Origin: an uncultured Lentisphaerota bacterium | GTDB lineage: Bacteria > Verrucomicrobiota > Lentisphaeria > Oligosphaerales > CAITYL01 | DNA length: 56,628 bases | Direction of reading: 5' to 3' | Assembly: GCA_903894975.1 (NCBI GenBank) | Contig: CAITSE010000162.1 | Coordinates: forward strand, 1-56,628 | In this document: one piece after another, positions 25,673 through 34,005 of the stretch | How the letters are laid out: each line of letters begins with the position of its first letter | Position numbering within the stretch: the stretch's first letter is position 1 | Translations under genes and position numbers: made by a program | Notes under the pieces: model-generated | The model's database searches: none | Told to the model about the DNA's origin: nothing | The model's input: only the letters and a program-made list of their open reading frames with translations

Positions 25673-26920
25673 TCACTCCCACTTACGGAAGAGGAGTGCG
25701 GCATTATGGCCGCCGAAACCGAGGTTGGTGTTGAGAGCGACTTTCACCGCGCGCTGACGGGCCGTGTTCGGCGTGTAATCCAGATCGCACTCGGGATCGG
25801 GGTTTTCCAGGTTGATCGTGGGCGGGATCACCCCGGTGCGCAGGGTTTGGATGCAGACAATGGATTCCATGCCACCGGCGGCGCCGAGCGCATGTCCGGT
25901 CATGGACTTGGTGCTGCTGATGGCCACCTTGCGGGCATGCTCGCCGAGCGATAGTTTGAAGGCCATGGTTTCAAGCTTGTCATTGAGCGGGGTCGAGGTG
26001 CCGTGGGCGTTGATGTAATCCACGGCGTCGGCCGGCAGCCCGGCGCGGGCCAGGGCGTTGGTAATGGCGCGTGCGGCGCCGGTGCCGTCCGGATCAGGGG
26101 CGGTGATGTGGTAGGCGTCCCCGGTGGCGCCGTAGCCGACAATTTCGGCCAGGATTGTGGCGCCGCGTTTTTTCGCGTGTTCCAGCGTTTCCAGGACTAG
26201 GATGCCGGCGCCTTCGGACATGACAAAGCCGTCGCGCTCCCGGTCAAACGGGCGGCTGGCCCGGATCGGGTCGTCATTGCGTTCGCTGAGGGCGCGCATG
26301 GAGGCGAAGCCGGCCATGGCCAGGGGGCAGATGCAGGATTCGGTGCCGCCGGTGATGACGGCATCCGCATCGCCGCGGCGCAGCAGCCAGTAGGATTCGC
26401 CGATGGCATGCGCGCCGGAGGCGCAGGCGGTGACCATGCCCATGTTGGGCCCCTTGAAGCCGTAGCGGATGGAGAGGAAGCCGGAGGCCATGTCGATGAT
26501 CATCATCGGCACCATGAGCGGCGAATTCCGGCTGGGCCCCTTCTCGAAGAGGACGCGGGCCTGCTCTTGCAGGGTCTGGATGCCGCCGACGCCGCTGCCG
26601 ATGTAGCAGGCGACGCGTTCGGGGTTGACCTTGTCGGCGGTGAGCCCGGCCATCTTGACGGCCTCGTCGCCCGCGACCACGGCATAATGGCAGAACTTGT
26701 CCAGCCGGCGCTGTTCTTTCGGCGGGAGGTAAAGATCCATATTCAGATCTTTGATCTCGCCGGCGATGCGCGTCTTGAGCGGCGCGGCATCAAAGACGGT
26801 GACCGGGCCCAGGCCGGACTTTCCGGCCGTGAGGGCGCCCCAGAAGGCGTCCAGGCCGTTGCCCACGCTGGAAACCACCCCGACGCCTGTCACCACCACG
26901 CGTTGCTGATCCGTCATCAT
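25673..26920 (-). CDS. fabF: Beta-ketoacyl-ACP synthase II (FabF)
   Basis: A condensing enzyme that elongates acyl-ACP with malonyl-ACP in type II fatty-acid synthesis. The 415-aa length is normal. The Cys-His-His triad is complete: Cys166 in VTACASGAH, His306 in NAHGTSTPLND and His343 in SMTGHALGAAGG, with Lys338. GGAG lies 11 nt upstream of the first of two ATGs. It follows acpP by 91 nt, the classic acpP-fabF order. Confidence 0.95.
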   Translation of the reverse strand: MMTDQQRVVVTGVGVVSSVGNGLDAFWGALTAGKSGLGPVTVFDAAPLKTRIAGEIKDLNMDLYLPPKEQRRLDKFCHYAVVAGDEAVKMAGLTADKVNPERVACYIGSGVGGIQTLQEQARVLFEKGPSRNSPLMVPMMIIDMASGFLSIRYGFKGPNMGMVTACASGAHAIGESYWLLRRGDADAVITGGTESCICPLAMAGFASMRALSERNDDPIRASRPFDRERDGFVMSEGAGILVLETLEHAKKRGATILAEIVGYGATGDAYHITAPDPDGTGAARAITNALARAGLPADAVDYINAHGTSTPLNDKLETMAFKLSLGEHARKVAISSTKSMTGHALGAAGGMESIVCIQTLRTGVIPPTINLENPDPECDLDYTPNTARQRAVKVALNTNLGFGGHNAALLFRKWE

Positions 26921-27011
26921 CCAGGTCTACTCCGCAACCGGTTGGCGCCACCCACCGGAAATCCGGTGGGCGGCACACTCAAGATTCCGCAGGCCGCAGC
27001 CTGGGGCAGGA

Positions 27012-27248
27012 TTACTTCTTGAGGTTTTTGATATAATCAATGGCGGTGCCGACGGTGGTCAGCTTCTCCGCTTCTTCGTCCGGGATCTCGGCGCCGAATT
27101 CTTCTTCCAGCGCCATGACCAGCTCGACGGTGTCCAGGGAGTCGGCGCCGAGGTCTTCGATGAACTTGGCCTCAGGCGTGACCTGCTCCGGATTGACACC
27201 GAGCTGCTCGACGATGATTTCCTTGACTTTTTCTTCAACCGACGCCAT
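27012..27248 (-). CDS. acpP: Acyl carrier protein
   Basis: A 78-aa acidic carrier for acyl intermediates. The phosphopantetheine attachment serine is Ser37 in [18 protein letters not shown] is spaced eight bases from the ATG. It lies between fabG and fabF. The gap to fabG (27249-27547) is unusually long for this operon because a nested repeat has occupied it, so acpP may depend on its own promoter or on read-through. Confidence 0.97.
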   Translation of the reverse strand: MASVEEKVKEIIVEQLGVNPEQVTPEAKFIEDLGADSLDTVELVMALEEEFGAEIPDEEAEKLTTVGTAIDYIKNLKK

Positions 27249-27395
27249 GTGGATGTCTCCGTTTGCTGGTTTGGTTTTCCCAAAGATCGTTCACGGTCTG
27301 CCGGAACCGGCCTCAAGGACCGGGCGCCGGGAAGTCTCATAATTTGGCGCGGAACCGTCTGATTTCAAACGGCCGCGCTGGCGGCTGTTGCAAAG

Positions 27396-27526
27396 GGTCT
27401 GTGGTCTGTGGTCTGTGGGGAAAGACGGTGGATGTTCCCGAGGGCTCTCGGCGGCTCTCGATGGCCATCGAGAGCCCTCGAACGGTGCTACGCCGGTTCT
27501 TTCCACAGACCACAGACCACAGACCA
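27396..27526. repeat. Nested inverted repeats: ggtctgt arms around a gagggctctcg hairpin
   Basis: Outer arms are three ggtctgt words (27396-27416) and three cacagac words (27504-27524), exactly complementary. Inside the loop, cgagggctctcg (27439-27450) is perfectly complementary to cgagagccctcg (27469-27480). The inner family recurs at 52970-53065. It lies between fabG and acpP. Confidence 0.85.
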
Positions 27527-27547
27527 CGGGCCTGTCTTCAGAGGTCC

Positions 27548-28297
27548 TCAGCTTCCGAGATACATGCCGCCGTCCACCGAGAGGGTTTGGGCGGAGATGT
27601 AGTCGCTTTCCGGTCCGGCCAGGAAGCGCACGGCCTTGGCCACGTCCTCGGCGGTGCCGGCGCGCTTGAGCGGGATGTTCTGCAAAAAGGCTTGTTTGGC
27701 CGCCTCGGGCAGCTTGGCGGTCATGTCGGTCAGAATGAACCCGGGGGCTACGGCGTTGACGCAGATGTTGCGCGGCGCCAGTTCCTGGGCCGCGGTCTTG
27801 GTCAAGCCGATCACGCCCGCCTTGGAGGCGCTGTAATTGGCCTGGCCCATGTTGCCGGTGCGGCCGACCACGGAGGCGATGTTGATGATCTTGCCGGATT
27901 CCTGCTTCATCATCGGCCGGGCCACGGCCTTGATGCAGTTGAACACGCCCTTGAGGTTCACGGCCAGGACGGCGTCCCAGTCTTCTTCTTTCATGCGGAT
28001 TATCAGGGTGTCGCGGGTGATGCCGGCGTTGTTGACCAGAATGTCGACGCGGCCGAACGCTTCGATCACGGCTTTGACCATGGCGTCGACGCTGTCGGCT
28101 TTGGCGACGTTGGCCGCAAAGGCCTTGGCATCCACGCCCTGGGCGCGGAATTCCGCCGCGGTGGCTTCGGCCACGTCCTGCATGATGTCCACCACCGCCA
28201 GTTTGGCGCCGTCAGCCGCCAATGCCGCGCTGATGGCCTTGCCGATGCCGCGGGCGCCGCCGGTGACCAGGGCGACTTTGCCTTCCAATGTTTTCAT
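27548..28297 (-). CDS. fabG: 3-oxoacyl-ACP reductase (FabG)
   Basis: An NADPH-dependent short-chain reductase for the first reduction step of fatty-acid elongation. The protein is 249 aa starting at MKTLEGKVAL; an upstream extension is low-complexity. The Rossmann motif TGGARGIG is at 12-19, NNAG at 89-92, catalytic Ser142, Tyr155 and Lys159 (YSASK). It lies between fabD and acpP in the standard order. Confidence 0.95.
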   Translation of the reverse strand: MKTLEGKVALVTGGARGIGKAISAALAADGAKLAVVDIMQDVAEATAAEFRAQGVDAKAFAANVAKADSVDAMVKAVIEAFGRVDILVNNAGITRDTLIIRMKEEDWDAVLAVNLKGVFNCIKAVARPMMKQESGKIINIASVVGRTGNMGQANYSASKAGVIGLTKTAAQELAPRNICVNAVAPGFILTDMTAKLPEAAKQAFLQNIPLKRAGTAEDVAKAVRFLAGPESDYISAQTLSVDGGMYLGS

Positions 28298-28372
28298 GGT
28301 ACAATCTCGCTTTTGTGGGGGTGGGTTCGGGTTGGGGGAGGGGTTTGTCATTCGAGACTTGGCGGTTGGCTG

Positions 28373-28461
28373 GTCAGAACCGCGCGGGTAACCAAGCGGA
28401 CTCTTCTTGATCTTGAATCTTGTGATCGGGAAAGTCCGCTTACTGACGTGCGCGGTTCTGA
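28373..28461. repeat. gtcagaaccgcgc inverted repeat between fabD and fabG
   Basis: gtcagaaccgcgc...agcggact (28373-28402) pairs with agtccgct...gcgcggttctgac (28433-28461). Recall, not search: similar 'acgtgcgcggttctga' repeats are widespread in Planctomycetes and Verrucomicrobia genomes. Confidence 0.7.
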
Positions 28462-28487
28462 CGGAAAAGCTGACTATCTCCCGCCGT

Positions 28488-29429
28488 TCAGCGCGCTAAA
28501 AAGCGGCCGTCGGCGGCCAATTTTTCAAGGTCGGCGGCCGCGCCGACATTGAAAACCGGCAGGGTCTTGTCAATGCGTTTCATGAACCCGCTGAGGGCGG
28601 TGCCGGGGCCGAACTCGACAAAGGCTTCGCAGCCCGCCGCCAGCATGGTCCGGACGCAGCTTTCCCAGCGCACGCTGCCGGTGATCTGCTTTTCCAGGTT
28701 GGCGCGGATCTGCTCCGGCTCGGCGACGGCGCCGCCGGTGACGTTCTGCACGACCAGGCAGGCCGGGGGCGTGAGCTTCACCCCCTTGAGCACGGCGGCA
28801 AAACGCGAGACGGCCGGAGCCATGAGCCGGGAGTGGAAGGCGCCGTCCACGGTCAGGGGAATGACGCGGGAGGCGCCGGCGGCCTTGAGCGCCTCGACCG
28901 CCTGGCCCAGAAGCGTTTTCTCGCCGCTGATGACGATCTGCCCGGGACAATTGAAATTGGCCACGTCCACGCCGTGTTCCGCGCAGATTTTTTCCACCAG
29001 CGCCGGCTCGGCGTTGAGCACGGCGGCCATGCCGCCGGCGGCGGCGTGGCAGGCGTCCTCGAAGAAGCGGCCGCGGTCCGCGACCAGGCGCACGGCGTCC
29101 TCCGCGTCCAGCGCGCCGGCCGCCACCAGGGCCGCAAACTCGCCCAGGCTCAGGCCGCCGCAGGCCGCCGGAATCGTGGCGAAGCGTTCACGAAACGCCG
29201 CCAGGCAGGCCAGGCTCATGGTGGTGATGGCCGCCTGGCAGTTGGAACTGCGGGTCAGCTCCTCCGCCGGACCGTCAAAGCAGATTTTGGCGATGTCGCG
29301 GCCCAGGGCGCGGTTGGCCAGGTCGAACACGGCGCGGGCGGCGGCGGAACTCTCCGCCAGGTCCCGGCCCATGCCGACCGCCTGGGCGCCCTGCCCGGCG
29401 AACATGAAAGCAACTTTGTTGAAGGCCAT
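28488..29429 (-). CDS. fabD: Malonyl-CoA:ACP transacylase (FabD)
   Basis: Transfers malonyl from CoA to ACP to supply the elongation cycle. 313 aa. Nucleophile Ser94 lies in GGLSLGEF, where the usual His before Ser is Leu; this variant is known to me from other PVC bacteria. Catalytic His199 is in DGAFHSRLM, and GQGAQ at 12-16 is the oxyanion loop. AAGGAG is spaced seven bases from the start. It lies between fabH and fabG. Confidence 0.95.
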   Translation of the reverse strand: MAFNKVAFMFAGQGAQAVGMGRDLAESSAAARAVFDLANRALGRDIAKICFDGPAEELTRSSNCQAAITTMSLACLAAFRERFATIPAACGGLSLGEFAALVAAGALDAEDAVRLVADRGRFFEDACHAAAGGMAAVLNAEPALVEKICAEHGVDVANFNCPGQIVISGEKTLLGQAVEALKAAGASRVIPLTVDGAFHSRLMAPAVSRFAAVLKGVKLTPPACLVVQNVTGGAVAEPEQIRANLEKQITGSVRWESCVRTMLAAGCEAFVEFGPGTALSGFMKRIDKTLPVFNVGAAADLEKLAADGRFLAR

Positions 29430-29519
29430 GCGAAATTCTCCTTAGTCCGGATTATTCATGAGAGACCAGCTCGCTTCATCGCGGTCGCGACTCTGACAAA
29501 ATTTGTGTCTGAAATTGAA

Positions 29520-29711
29520 GGGTTCAGGGTTCAGGGTTCAGGGTTCAGGGTTCAGGGTTCGGGGTTCAGGGTTCGGGGAAAGCAAAGAAGGGGACGGGGC
29601 GGGGATGAAAAAGCGGCGGAACGGGAAAGACGGGAAATGGTATGGTGATGTGTCGGTCGTTCCCCTGATCACATCCTGAACCCTGAACCCCGCATCCTGA
29701 ACCCTGATCCT
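29520..29711. repeat. Heptamer array and inverted heptamer arm between fabH and fabD
   Basis: Eight heptamers (gggttca five times, then gggttcg, gggttca, gggttcg) run from 29520 to 29575. After about 100 nt come tgaaccc, tgaaccc, cgcatcc, tgaaccc, tgatcct (29677-29711), also in 7-nt register. The arms are complementary. The G-rich arm has enough GGG runs for a G-quadruplex. The right end is 5 nt from the fabH stop codon. Confidence 0.85.
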
Positions 29712-29716
29712 CAGCC

Positions 29717-30706
29717 TTACCACTTGATGACCGAGGCGCCCCAGGTGAGGCCGGCGCCGAATGCGGTGAGCAGCAGGTATTCGCCGCGTTTGACCTGTCC
29801 GGAACGGACGATCTCATCCAGGGCGATGGGAATGCTGGCGGCGGAGGTGTTGCCGTAGCGTTGGATGTTGATGTAGACCTTGTCTTCGGGCACTTCCAGG
29901 TACTTGCCGACGCTGGAGATGATGCGCAGGTTCGCCTGGTGCGGGATGACCCAGCGGATGTCGTCATGGGTGATGCCGGCCTTTTCCATGACCGCCCGCG
30001 AGGAGCCCACCATGGCGTTGACCGCGAGCTTGAAGACTTCGCGTCCTTCCATTTTGATGCAGTTTTGGTGGGAGGCGACATCTTCGACGGTGAGCGGCTT
30101 CATGGAGCCGCCGGCAGCGGTGCGGAGGAGGTCGGTGTAACGGCCGTCGGCGCCGAGCTTGACTGATTTCAGGCAATCGTGCCCCGGCGTGGTCTGCTTG
30201 AGCACCACGGCCCCGGCGCCGTCGCCGAAGAGCACGCAGGTGTTGCGGTCGGTCCAGTCAACCAGGGAGGAGATTTTTTCGGCGCCGACCAGCAGGATGT
30301 TGCGGTAGTTGCCGGAACGGATGAGGTTGGCGGCCAGTTCCAGGCCGTAGAGGAAGCCGGTGCAGGCGGCCTCGATGGAGACGGCGGCGGCATTGAAGGC
30401 GCCGAGCCGCTTCTGCAGGTAGCAGCCGGTGTTGGGGAAGATGTTGTCCCCGGTGAAGGTGGCGACGAGGATGTAGTCCAGTTCCTCGGCTTTCATGCCG
30501 GCGGCGTCGAGGGCGCGGCAGGCGGCCTCATAAGCCAGGGCGGAGGTTGGTTCGTCCGCGGCGGCGATGTGTCGCTCCTCGATGCCGGTCCGGGTGCGGA
30601 TCCAGTCATCCGAGGTTTCGACCATTTTTGCCAGGTCATGGTTGGTTAGGACCCGGGCCGGCACATAGGAACCGGTTCCGGCAATTGTAACCCCGTGGTG
30701 TTGCAT
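29717..30706 (-). CDS. fabH: Beta-ketoacyl-ACP synthase III (FabH)
   Basis: Initiates fatty-acid synthesis by condensing acetyl-CoA with malonyl-ACP. 329 aa from the ATG at 30706. The Cys-His-Asn triad is complete: Cys115 in EAACTGFLYG, His256 in VIPHQANLR and Asn286 in YGNTSAA. It is 61 nt downstream of plsX, the common pairing. Confidence 0.95.
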   Translation of the reverse strand: MQHHGVTIAGTGSYVPARVLTNHDLAKMVETSDDWIRTRTGIEERHIAAADEPTSALAYEAACRALDAAGMKAEELDYILVATFTGDNIFPNTGCYLQKRLGAFNAAAVSIEAACTGFLYGLELAANLIRSGNYRNILLVGAEKISSLVDWTDRNTCVLFGDGAGAVVLKQTTPGHDCLKSVKLGADGRYTDLLRTAAGGSMKPLTVEDVASHQNCIKMEGREVFKLAVNAMVGSSRAVMEKAGITHDDIRWVIPHQANLRIISSVGKYLEVPEDKVYINIQRYGNTSAASIPIALDEIVRSGQVKRGEYLLLTAFGAGLTWGASVIKW

Positions 30707-30767
30707 CACTCACCCACTTCCTTAACTGAACCGAAATCTGCTTCCCGCCGTCTGCGCCGGCGCCCGG

Positions 30768-31799
30768 TCATGGTGCCGGTGCGGCGGGGACGGAACCCAG
30801 GGCTTGGACACGCTTGACGATCCGTTCGTTGACACCGTGATCGAGGAATTCCTGCACCACGCGCAGGCCGTTCCGGATCGCCTTGGCGTTGGAGCCGCCG
30901 TGGCACTTGAAGACGGCGCCGTTGACGCCGAGGAACGGGGCGCCGCCGTATTCGGAATAGTCGCCGATCTGCCGGAGTTCATTCAACGCTCCGTAGGCGA
31001 GGACGCCACCCAGGACGCGCACCGGCGATTTCTTGAGATTTTCCTTGAGGATGTGCCCCAGCGCCTTGGCCAGGCCTTCGGCGCACTTGAGGATGACATT
31101 GCCCACAAATCCGTCGCACACCGCCACATCGACACGCCCTTCAAAAAGGTCGTTGCCTTCGACGTTGCCGATAAAATTCAGGTTCGGCGTCTGCTGTAAA
31201 AGCTGGTAGGCGCTCCGGGTCAGGTCATTGCCCTTTTCGGGCTCGGTGCCGTTGCTTACCAGGCCCACTCGCGGCTTGGCATGGCCCAGGATTTCCCGGG
31301 AATAGATGTCACCCATGATGGCGAAGTGCAGCAGGTGCTCGGCCTTGGAGTCCGCGTTCGCCCCGGCGTCCAGCAGGATGAAACGCCCCCGACGCGAGGG
31401 CAGGATGGTGGCGATGGCGGCCCGTTCGATGCCCGGCAGGGTCCGCAGTTTCACGGTGGAAACCATGAGGGTGGCGCCGGTGTTGCCGGCGCTGAGCACG
31501 GCCCGGGCCAGCCCCTGCCTGACCAGGTCTACCGCCACGGTAATGGAAGATTGCTTTTTGCCGCGGACGGCGGCCGTGGCCGCCTCGTCCATGCGCACGA
31601 CTTCGGGGGCGTGTACCACGGTGATTTTGGGGTGTCGCGCCTTGCCGGCGTGAGCCAGCTCCGCCAGGACCTGAGCCTCGTCACCCACCAGGAGCAACGG
31701 ACTGAGGCCGGGGTACATGTCCAGGGCTTCACACACGCCCCGAACCGTGGCGCGAGGTGCGTGATCCCCGCCCATAATATCAACGGCAATCGGCAGCAT
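30768..31799 (-). CDS. plsX: Phosphate acyltransferase PlsX
   Basis: Converts acyl-ACP to acyl-phosphate for glycerol-3-phosphate acylation. 343 aa starting MLPIAVDIMGGDHAP, the family hallmark; an upstream extension would overlap rpmF. Other family motifs are present: GNTGAT, GANADSK and VCDGFVGN. It starts 9 nt after the rpmF stop, consistent with coupling in the rpmF-plsX-fabH unit. Confidence 0.95.
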   Translation of the reverse strand: MLPIAVDIMGGDHAPRATVRGVCEALDMYPGLSPLLLVGDEAQVLAELAHAGKARHPKITVVHAPEVVRMDEAATAAVRGKKQSSITVAVDLVRQGLARAVLSAGNTGATLMVSTVKLRTLPGIERAAIATILPSRRGRFILLDAGANADSKAEHLLHFAIMGDIYSREILGHAKPRVGLVSNGTEPEKGNDLTRSAYQLLQQTPNLNFIGNVEGNDLFEGRVDVAVCDGFVGNVILKCAEGLAKALGHILKENLKKSPVRVLGGVLAYGALNELRQIGDYSEYGGAPFLGVNGAVFKCHGGSNAKAIRNGLRVVQEFLDHGVNERIVKRVQALGSVPAAPAP

Positions 31800-31807
31800 A
31801 TCGCTTT

Positions 31808-31990
31808 TTATTCGGCCGCGACGGTCACCACCTGCCGCCCCGCGTAGACCCCGCACTTGGCGCAGATCCGATGGGGCATTTTGGCGGCTCCGCAGGCCGG
31901 GCATTTCGAGGTTTGGATGCCCTTATAGCGGTTGGCGGCTTTCCGCTGACGCTTCTTCTGCTTGGAAACTTTGCTTTGTTGCAAGGCCAT
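31808..31990 (-). CDS. rpmF: Ribosomal protein bL32
   Basis: A 60-aa large-subunit protein starting MALQQSKVSK. It is Lys/Arg-rich, with zinc-ribbon cysteines CPACG and CAKCG (the C+ form). GGAG precedes the chosen ATG; a longer in-frame start at 32014 adds only eight atypical residues. It lies between yceD and plsX, the canonical order. Confidence 0.95.
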   Translation of the reverse strand: MALQQSKVSKQKKRQRKAANRYKGIQTSKCPACGAAKMPHRICAKCGVYAGRQVVTVAAE

Positions 31991-32036
31991 GGCGATGATC
32001 TCCAGTTCTGGCACACCGGCGGCTTGCCGGACGTGT

Positions 32037-32549
32037 TTAATTCAGGGATGGGTCGTGCTTGCCGGAACCGAGGTCCAGCGAATCCAGAGCCCCCCATGCA
32101 GAGGGGGACCCGCCGCCCCGGTGACAGCCACAATCACGAACGTTCAGATTCTGCCCGCATTCCGGGCAAAGACCCTGACATTCGCCGGAACATAAATTCC
32201 GCGCCGGGAAAGCCAGTAAAATATCTTCCCGAACGTCCTCCGTCAAATCCAACACGTCTTCTTCGTAGTTAAGATAGGTATGGGAGACCGGGATTTCCGG
32301 CAGTTCGCAGGTGAAATAGGTCAGACACCGGTCGCACCGGCAGCGCAAGACCCCCGCCGCCGTCCCCGCCACCACCACCGCGCCGATCACCACCGTGACC
32401 TGCAGGTCGATCCGGAACGGCCCCGCCACGCTCACCCGGTCCTCCGGGGGCGGCAGGTCCAGGAGGGTGTCGGTCACCTCCCCGGCCACCCGGATCCCTT
32501 CCGGAGGCAGGCCTTTGATCTGAACTTGTAAAAAAGTTTGGTTTTTCAT
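32037..32549 (-). CDS. yceD: YceD/DUF177 family protein
   Basis: A 170-aa protein of the YceD family, implicated in 23S rRNA accumulation and normally encoded just before rpmF, as here. Strand-rich N-terminus, then CRCDRCLTYF and the cysteine-rich tail LCSGECQGLCPECGQNLN, which probably binds zinc. Residues after about 150 are an unconserved extension. No Shine-Dalgarno is visible: a repeat element ends 18 nt upstream of the start. Confidence 0.85.
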   Translation of the reverse strand: MKNQTFLQVQIKGLPPEGIRVAGEVTDTLLDLPPPEDRVSVAGPFRIDLQVTVVIGAVVVAGTAAGVLRCRCDRCLTYFTCELPEIPVSHTYLNYEEDVLDLTEDVREDILLAFPARNLCSGECQGLCPECGQNLNVRDCGCHRGGGSPSAWGALDSLDLGSGKHDPSLN

Positions 32550-32566
32550 GGGAAATTGAATTCATG

Positions 32567-32646
32567 GAACAGAAGGGCGCAAAGGTCACGAAGGGGTTGC
32601 TTTGGAGGAACGGCCTTTGTGTCCTTTGCGAGCTTCTGTTCAAAAA
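32567..32646. repeat. Family-B dyad repeat between coaD and yceD
   Basis: ggaacagaagggcgcaaag pairs with ctttgcgagcttctgttca. On the transcript it begins 15 nt after the coaD stop codon and ends 17 nt before the yceD start. Confidence 0.8.
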
Positions 32647-32661
32647 AAAGTTTTGGCCCGG

Positions 32662-33147
32662 CTACGCGTATTTCTTCCGCAACGCCTCGGCGATCACCGG
32701 CGGGACGAAGGGTGAGACATCGCCGTGCAGCCGGGCAATGTCCCGGATCATGGTCGAACTGACAAAGGAATATTCCGGGCTCGGCATCAGGAAGATGGTT
32801 TCGCAGCGGGGGTCGAGTTCCCGGTTCATCAGGGCCATTTGGAATTCCCATTCGAAATCGGAGACGGCCCGCAGGCCGCGGACGACCGCCAGGGCGCCGA
32901 GCCGGCGCACTTCCGACGCTAGCAGCCCGGAATAGGAGGCGATGCGTACGCCGGGGATGCCGGCGCAGACCGCGCTCAACTGGGCCAGCCGCTCTTCTTC
33001 GCTGAAGATCGGTTCTTTGGTGATGTTCCGCCCGATCGCCACGACCAGCTCGTCAAACAGCCGCGCCGCCCGGCGCACCACGTCCACATGCCCGTTGGTG
33101 ACCGGATCGAACGATCCGGGATAAATTGCAATGCGTCCGCCGCCCAT
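32662..33147 (-). CDS. coaD: Phosphopantetheine adenylyltransferase
   Basis: Catalyses the penultimate step of coenzyme A synthesis (ATP + 4'-phosphopantetheine). The 161-aa length is normal. The nucleotidyltransferase motif TNGH is at 17-20 after YPGSFDPV, and the C-terminal motif VSSTMIRD is present. Supply of CoA/phosphopantetheine fits its place at the head of the acyl-carrier and fatty-acid genes. Confidence 0.95.
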   Translation of the reverse strand: MGGGRIAIYPGSFDPVTNGHVDVVRRAARLFDELVVAIGRNITKEPIFSEEERLAQLSAVCAGIPGVRIASYSGLLASEVRRLGALAVVRGLRAVSDFEWEFQMALMNRELDPRCETIFLMPSPEYSFVSSTMIRDIARLHGDVSPFVPPVIAEALRKKYA

Positions 33148-33384
33148 GTCGCGCCGCCTTTCCGCAGGCCGTCGGCCCGCCGTCCTTCAACATAATCCCC
33201 AACCCCGCGTTGTCATGCCCCGGCCCGGACAACCCGGAACCGCGCCGGTTCAGGATTTCCCGGCGGCGCGGACCCCAAAGCCTCGGATCCCCTCCGGCGA
33301 TTCTTTGGCACCGCCATTTTCCGCGCTCTGTACGCCGCGTTCGTGAAGCTTTGACCGCTGCCCCGACTGGACGCCCCCGGGAAC

Positions 33385-33402
33385 GCCGAGCCCCAGCTCG
33401 GC
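33385..33402. repeat. GCCGAGC hairpin
   Basis: gccgagc-ccca-gctcggc, a perfect 7-bp stem preceded by gaac, a member of the family at 20141, about 37566 and 50420. Confidence 0.6.
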
Positions 33403-33429
33403 AAGTCGATTTCACGAATTGTTTTGCCC

Positions 33430-33456
33430 GCGAAACACGCGAAAGTGCGCGAAAAA
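33430..33456. repeat. Three 9-nt repeats (gcgaaacac type)
   Basis: gcgaaacac, gcgaaagtg, cgcgaaaaa in exact register. It is the same family as 51714 and, inverted, 9895. Confidence 0.55.
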
Positions 33457-33574
33457 GATGCCCGCGCCCCCCCTTGGTGTTTTCTTGCGTCCTGTTGCCG
33501 GAAAACCATACCCGACGGAGTGGGGGACGGCAAGCCGTTGTGCGGGAGCGCGTCGGATTTGCCGCCGGCATTTC

Positions 33575-33765
33575 TCATCCCAAAGGGATGACAGTCGGTA
33601 GCTGGTGGTTGAGCGAGGCCCCGCGAGCGACGCCACCGCCGTTCCCCCCGGTCGCTGGCACCCCGACCGGGGTGCCGACATTCTACGATTCATGCCCGGT
33701 GGTGTCGCTGCGCTCAACCACCGGCTACCGGCTGCGACACCTCCGGTGTGATCTTGGACCGGCTG
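33575..33765. repeat. ggtagctggtggttgagcg dispersed repeat, copy 2
   Basis: Contains gtagctggtggttgagcgag near the left and the complement ctcaaccaccggctaccgg near 33715-33733, with an internal gctggcaccccgaccggggtgcc dyad (quoted in part: caccccgaccggggtg). It is homologous to the element at 21405-21720. Confidence 0.7.
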
Positions 33766-33873
33766 TGACAGCTTTGGTGTCCATCAATTACCACCCCCGC
33801 AGTGCCACGCGTTCATGCATTTTGGCCAAACTCGGATACACTATGCGTCTGCAAGCTCCGGTTTCTCCTGCGG

Positions 33874-33955
33874 GAAACGAAATCCAAATCGGGATCGCCA
33901 GCGAAATCGAAAAAAAAGCGAATTCGATGCCGATGCCGATAGCGATTTCGCCCCC
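33874..33955. repeat. Hexamer-phased hairpin (gaaatc/gatgcc type)
   Basis: Words gaaatc, caaatc, gggatc, gaaatc are followed by gaattc, gatgcc, gatgcc, gatagc, gatttc in 6-nt register. The arms are complementary. It is a second copy of the type at 9787. Confidence 0.65.
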
Positions 33956-34005
33956 GGAGAGATCAAGTCCCGGTGGCAATCCAAGCCGCCACCATCCTCG
34001 ACGGA

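Larger units (their letters stand above)
33148..34005. other. Repeat-filled intergenic region, no gene seen
   Basis: The 858-nt gap between divergent coaD and an ABC permease gene. It contains a GCCGAG hairpin (33385-33402), a 9-nt array (33430-33456), a long dispersed repeat (33575-33765) and a hexamer-phased hairpin (33874-33955). The open frames here follow repeat words and have no credible start or family. A promoter for the permease is expected but not identifiable by eye. Confidence 0.6.

Noticed and set aside
28740..28780. FabD active-site motif GLSLGE as a novel variant
   Set aside because: I know this Leu-for-His variant from other PVC-type FabD proteins; not worth a separate finding without an alignment.
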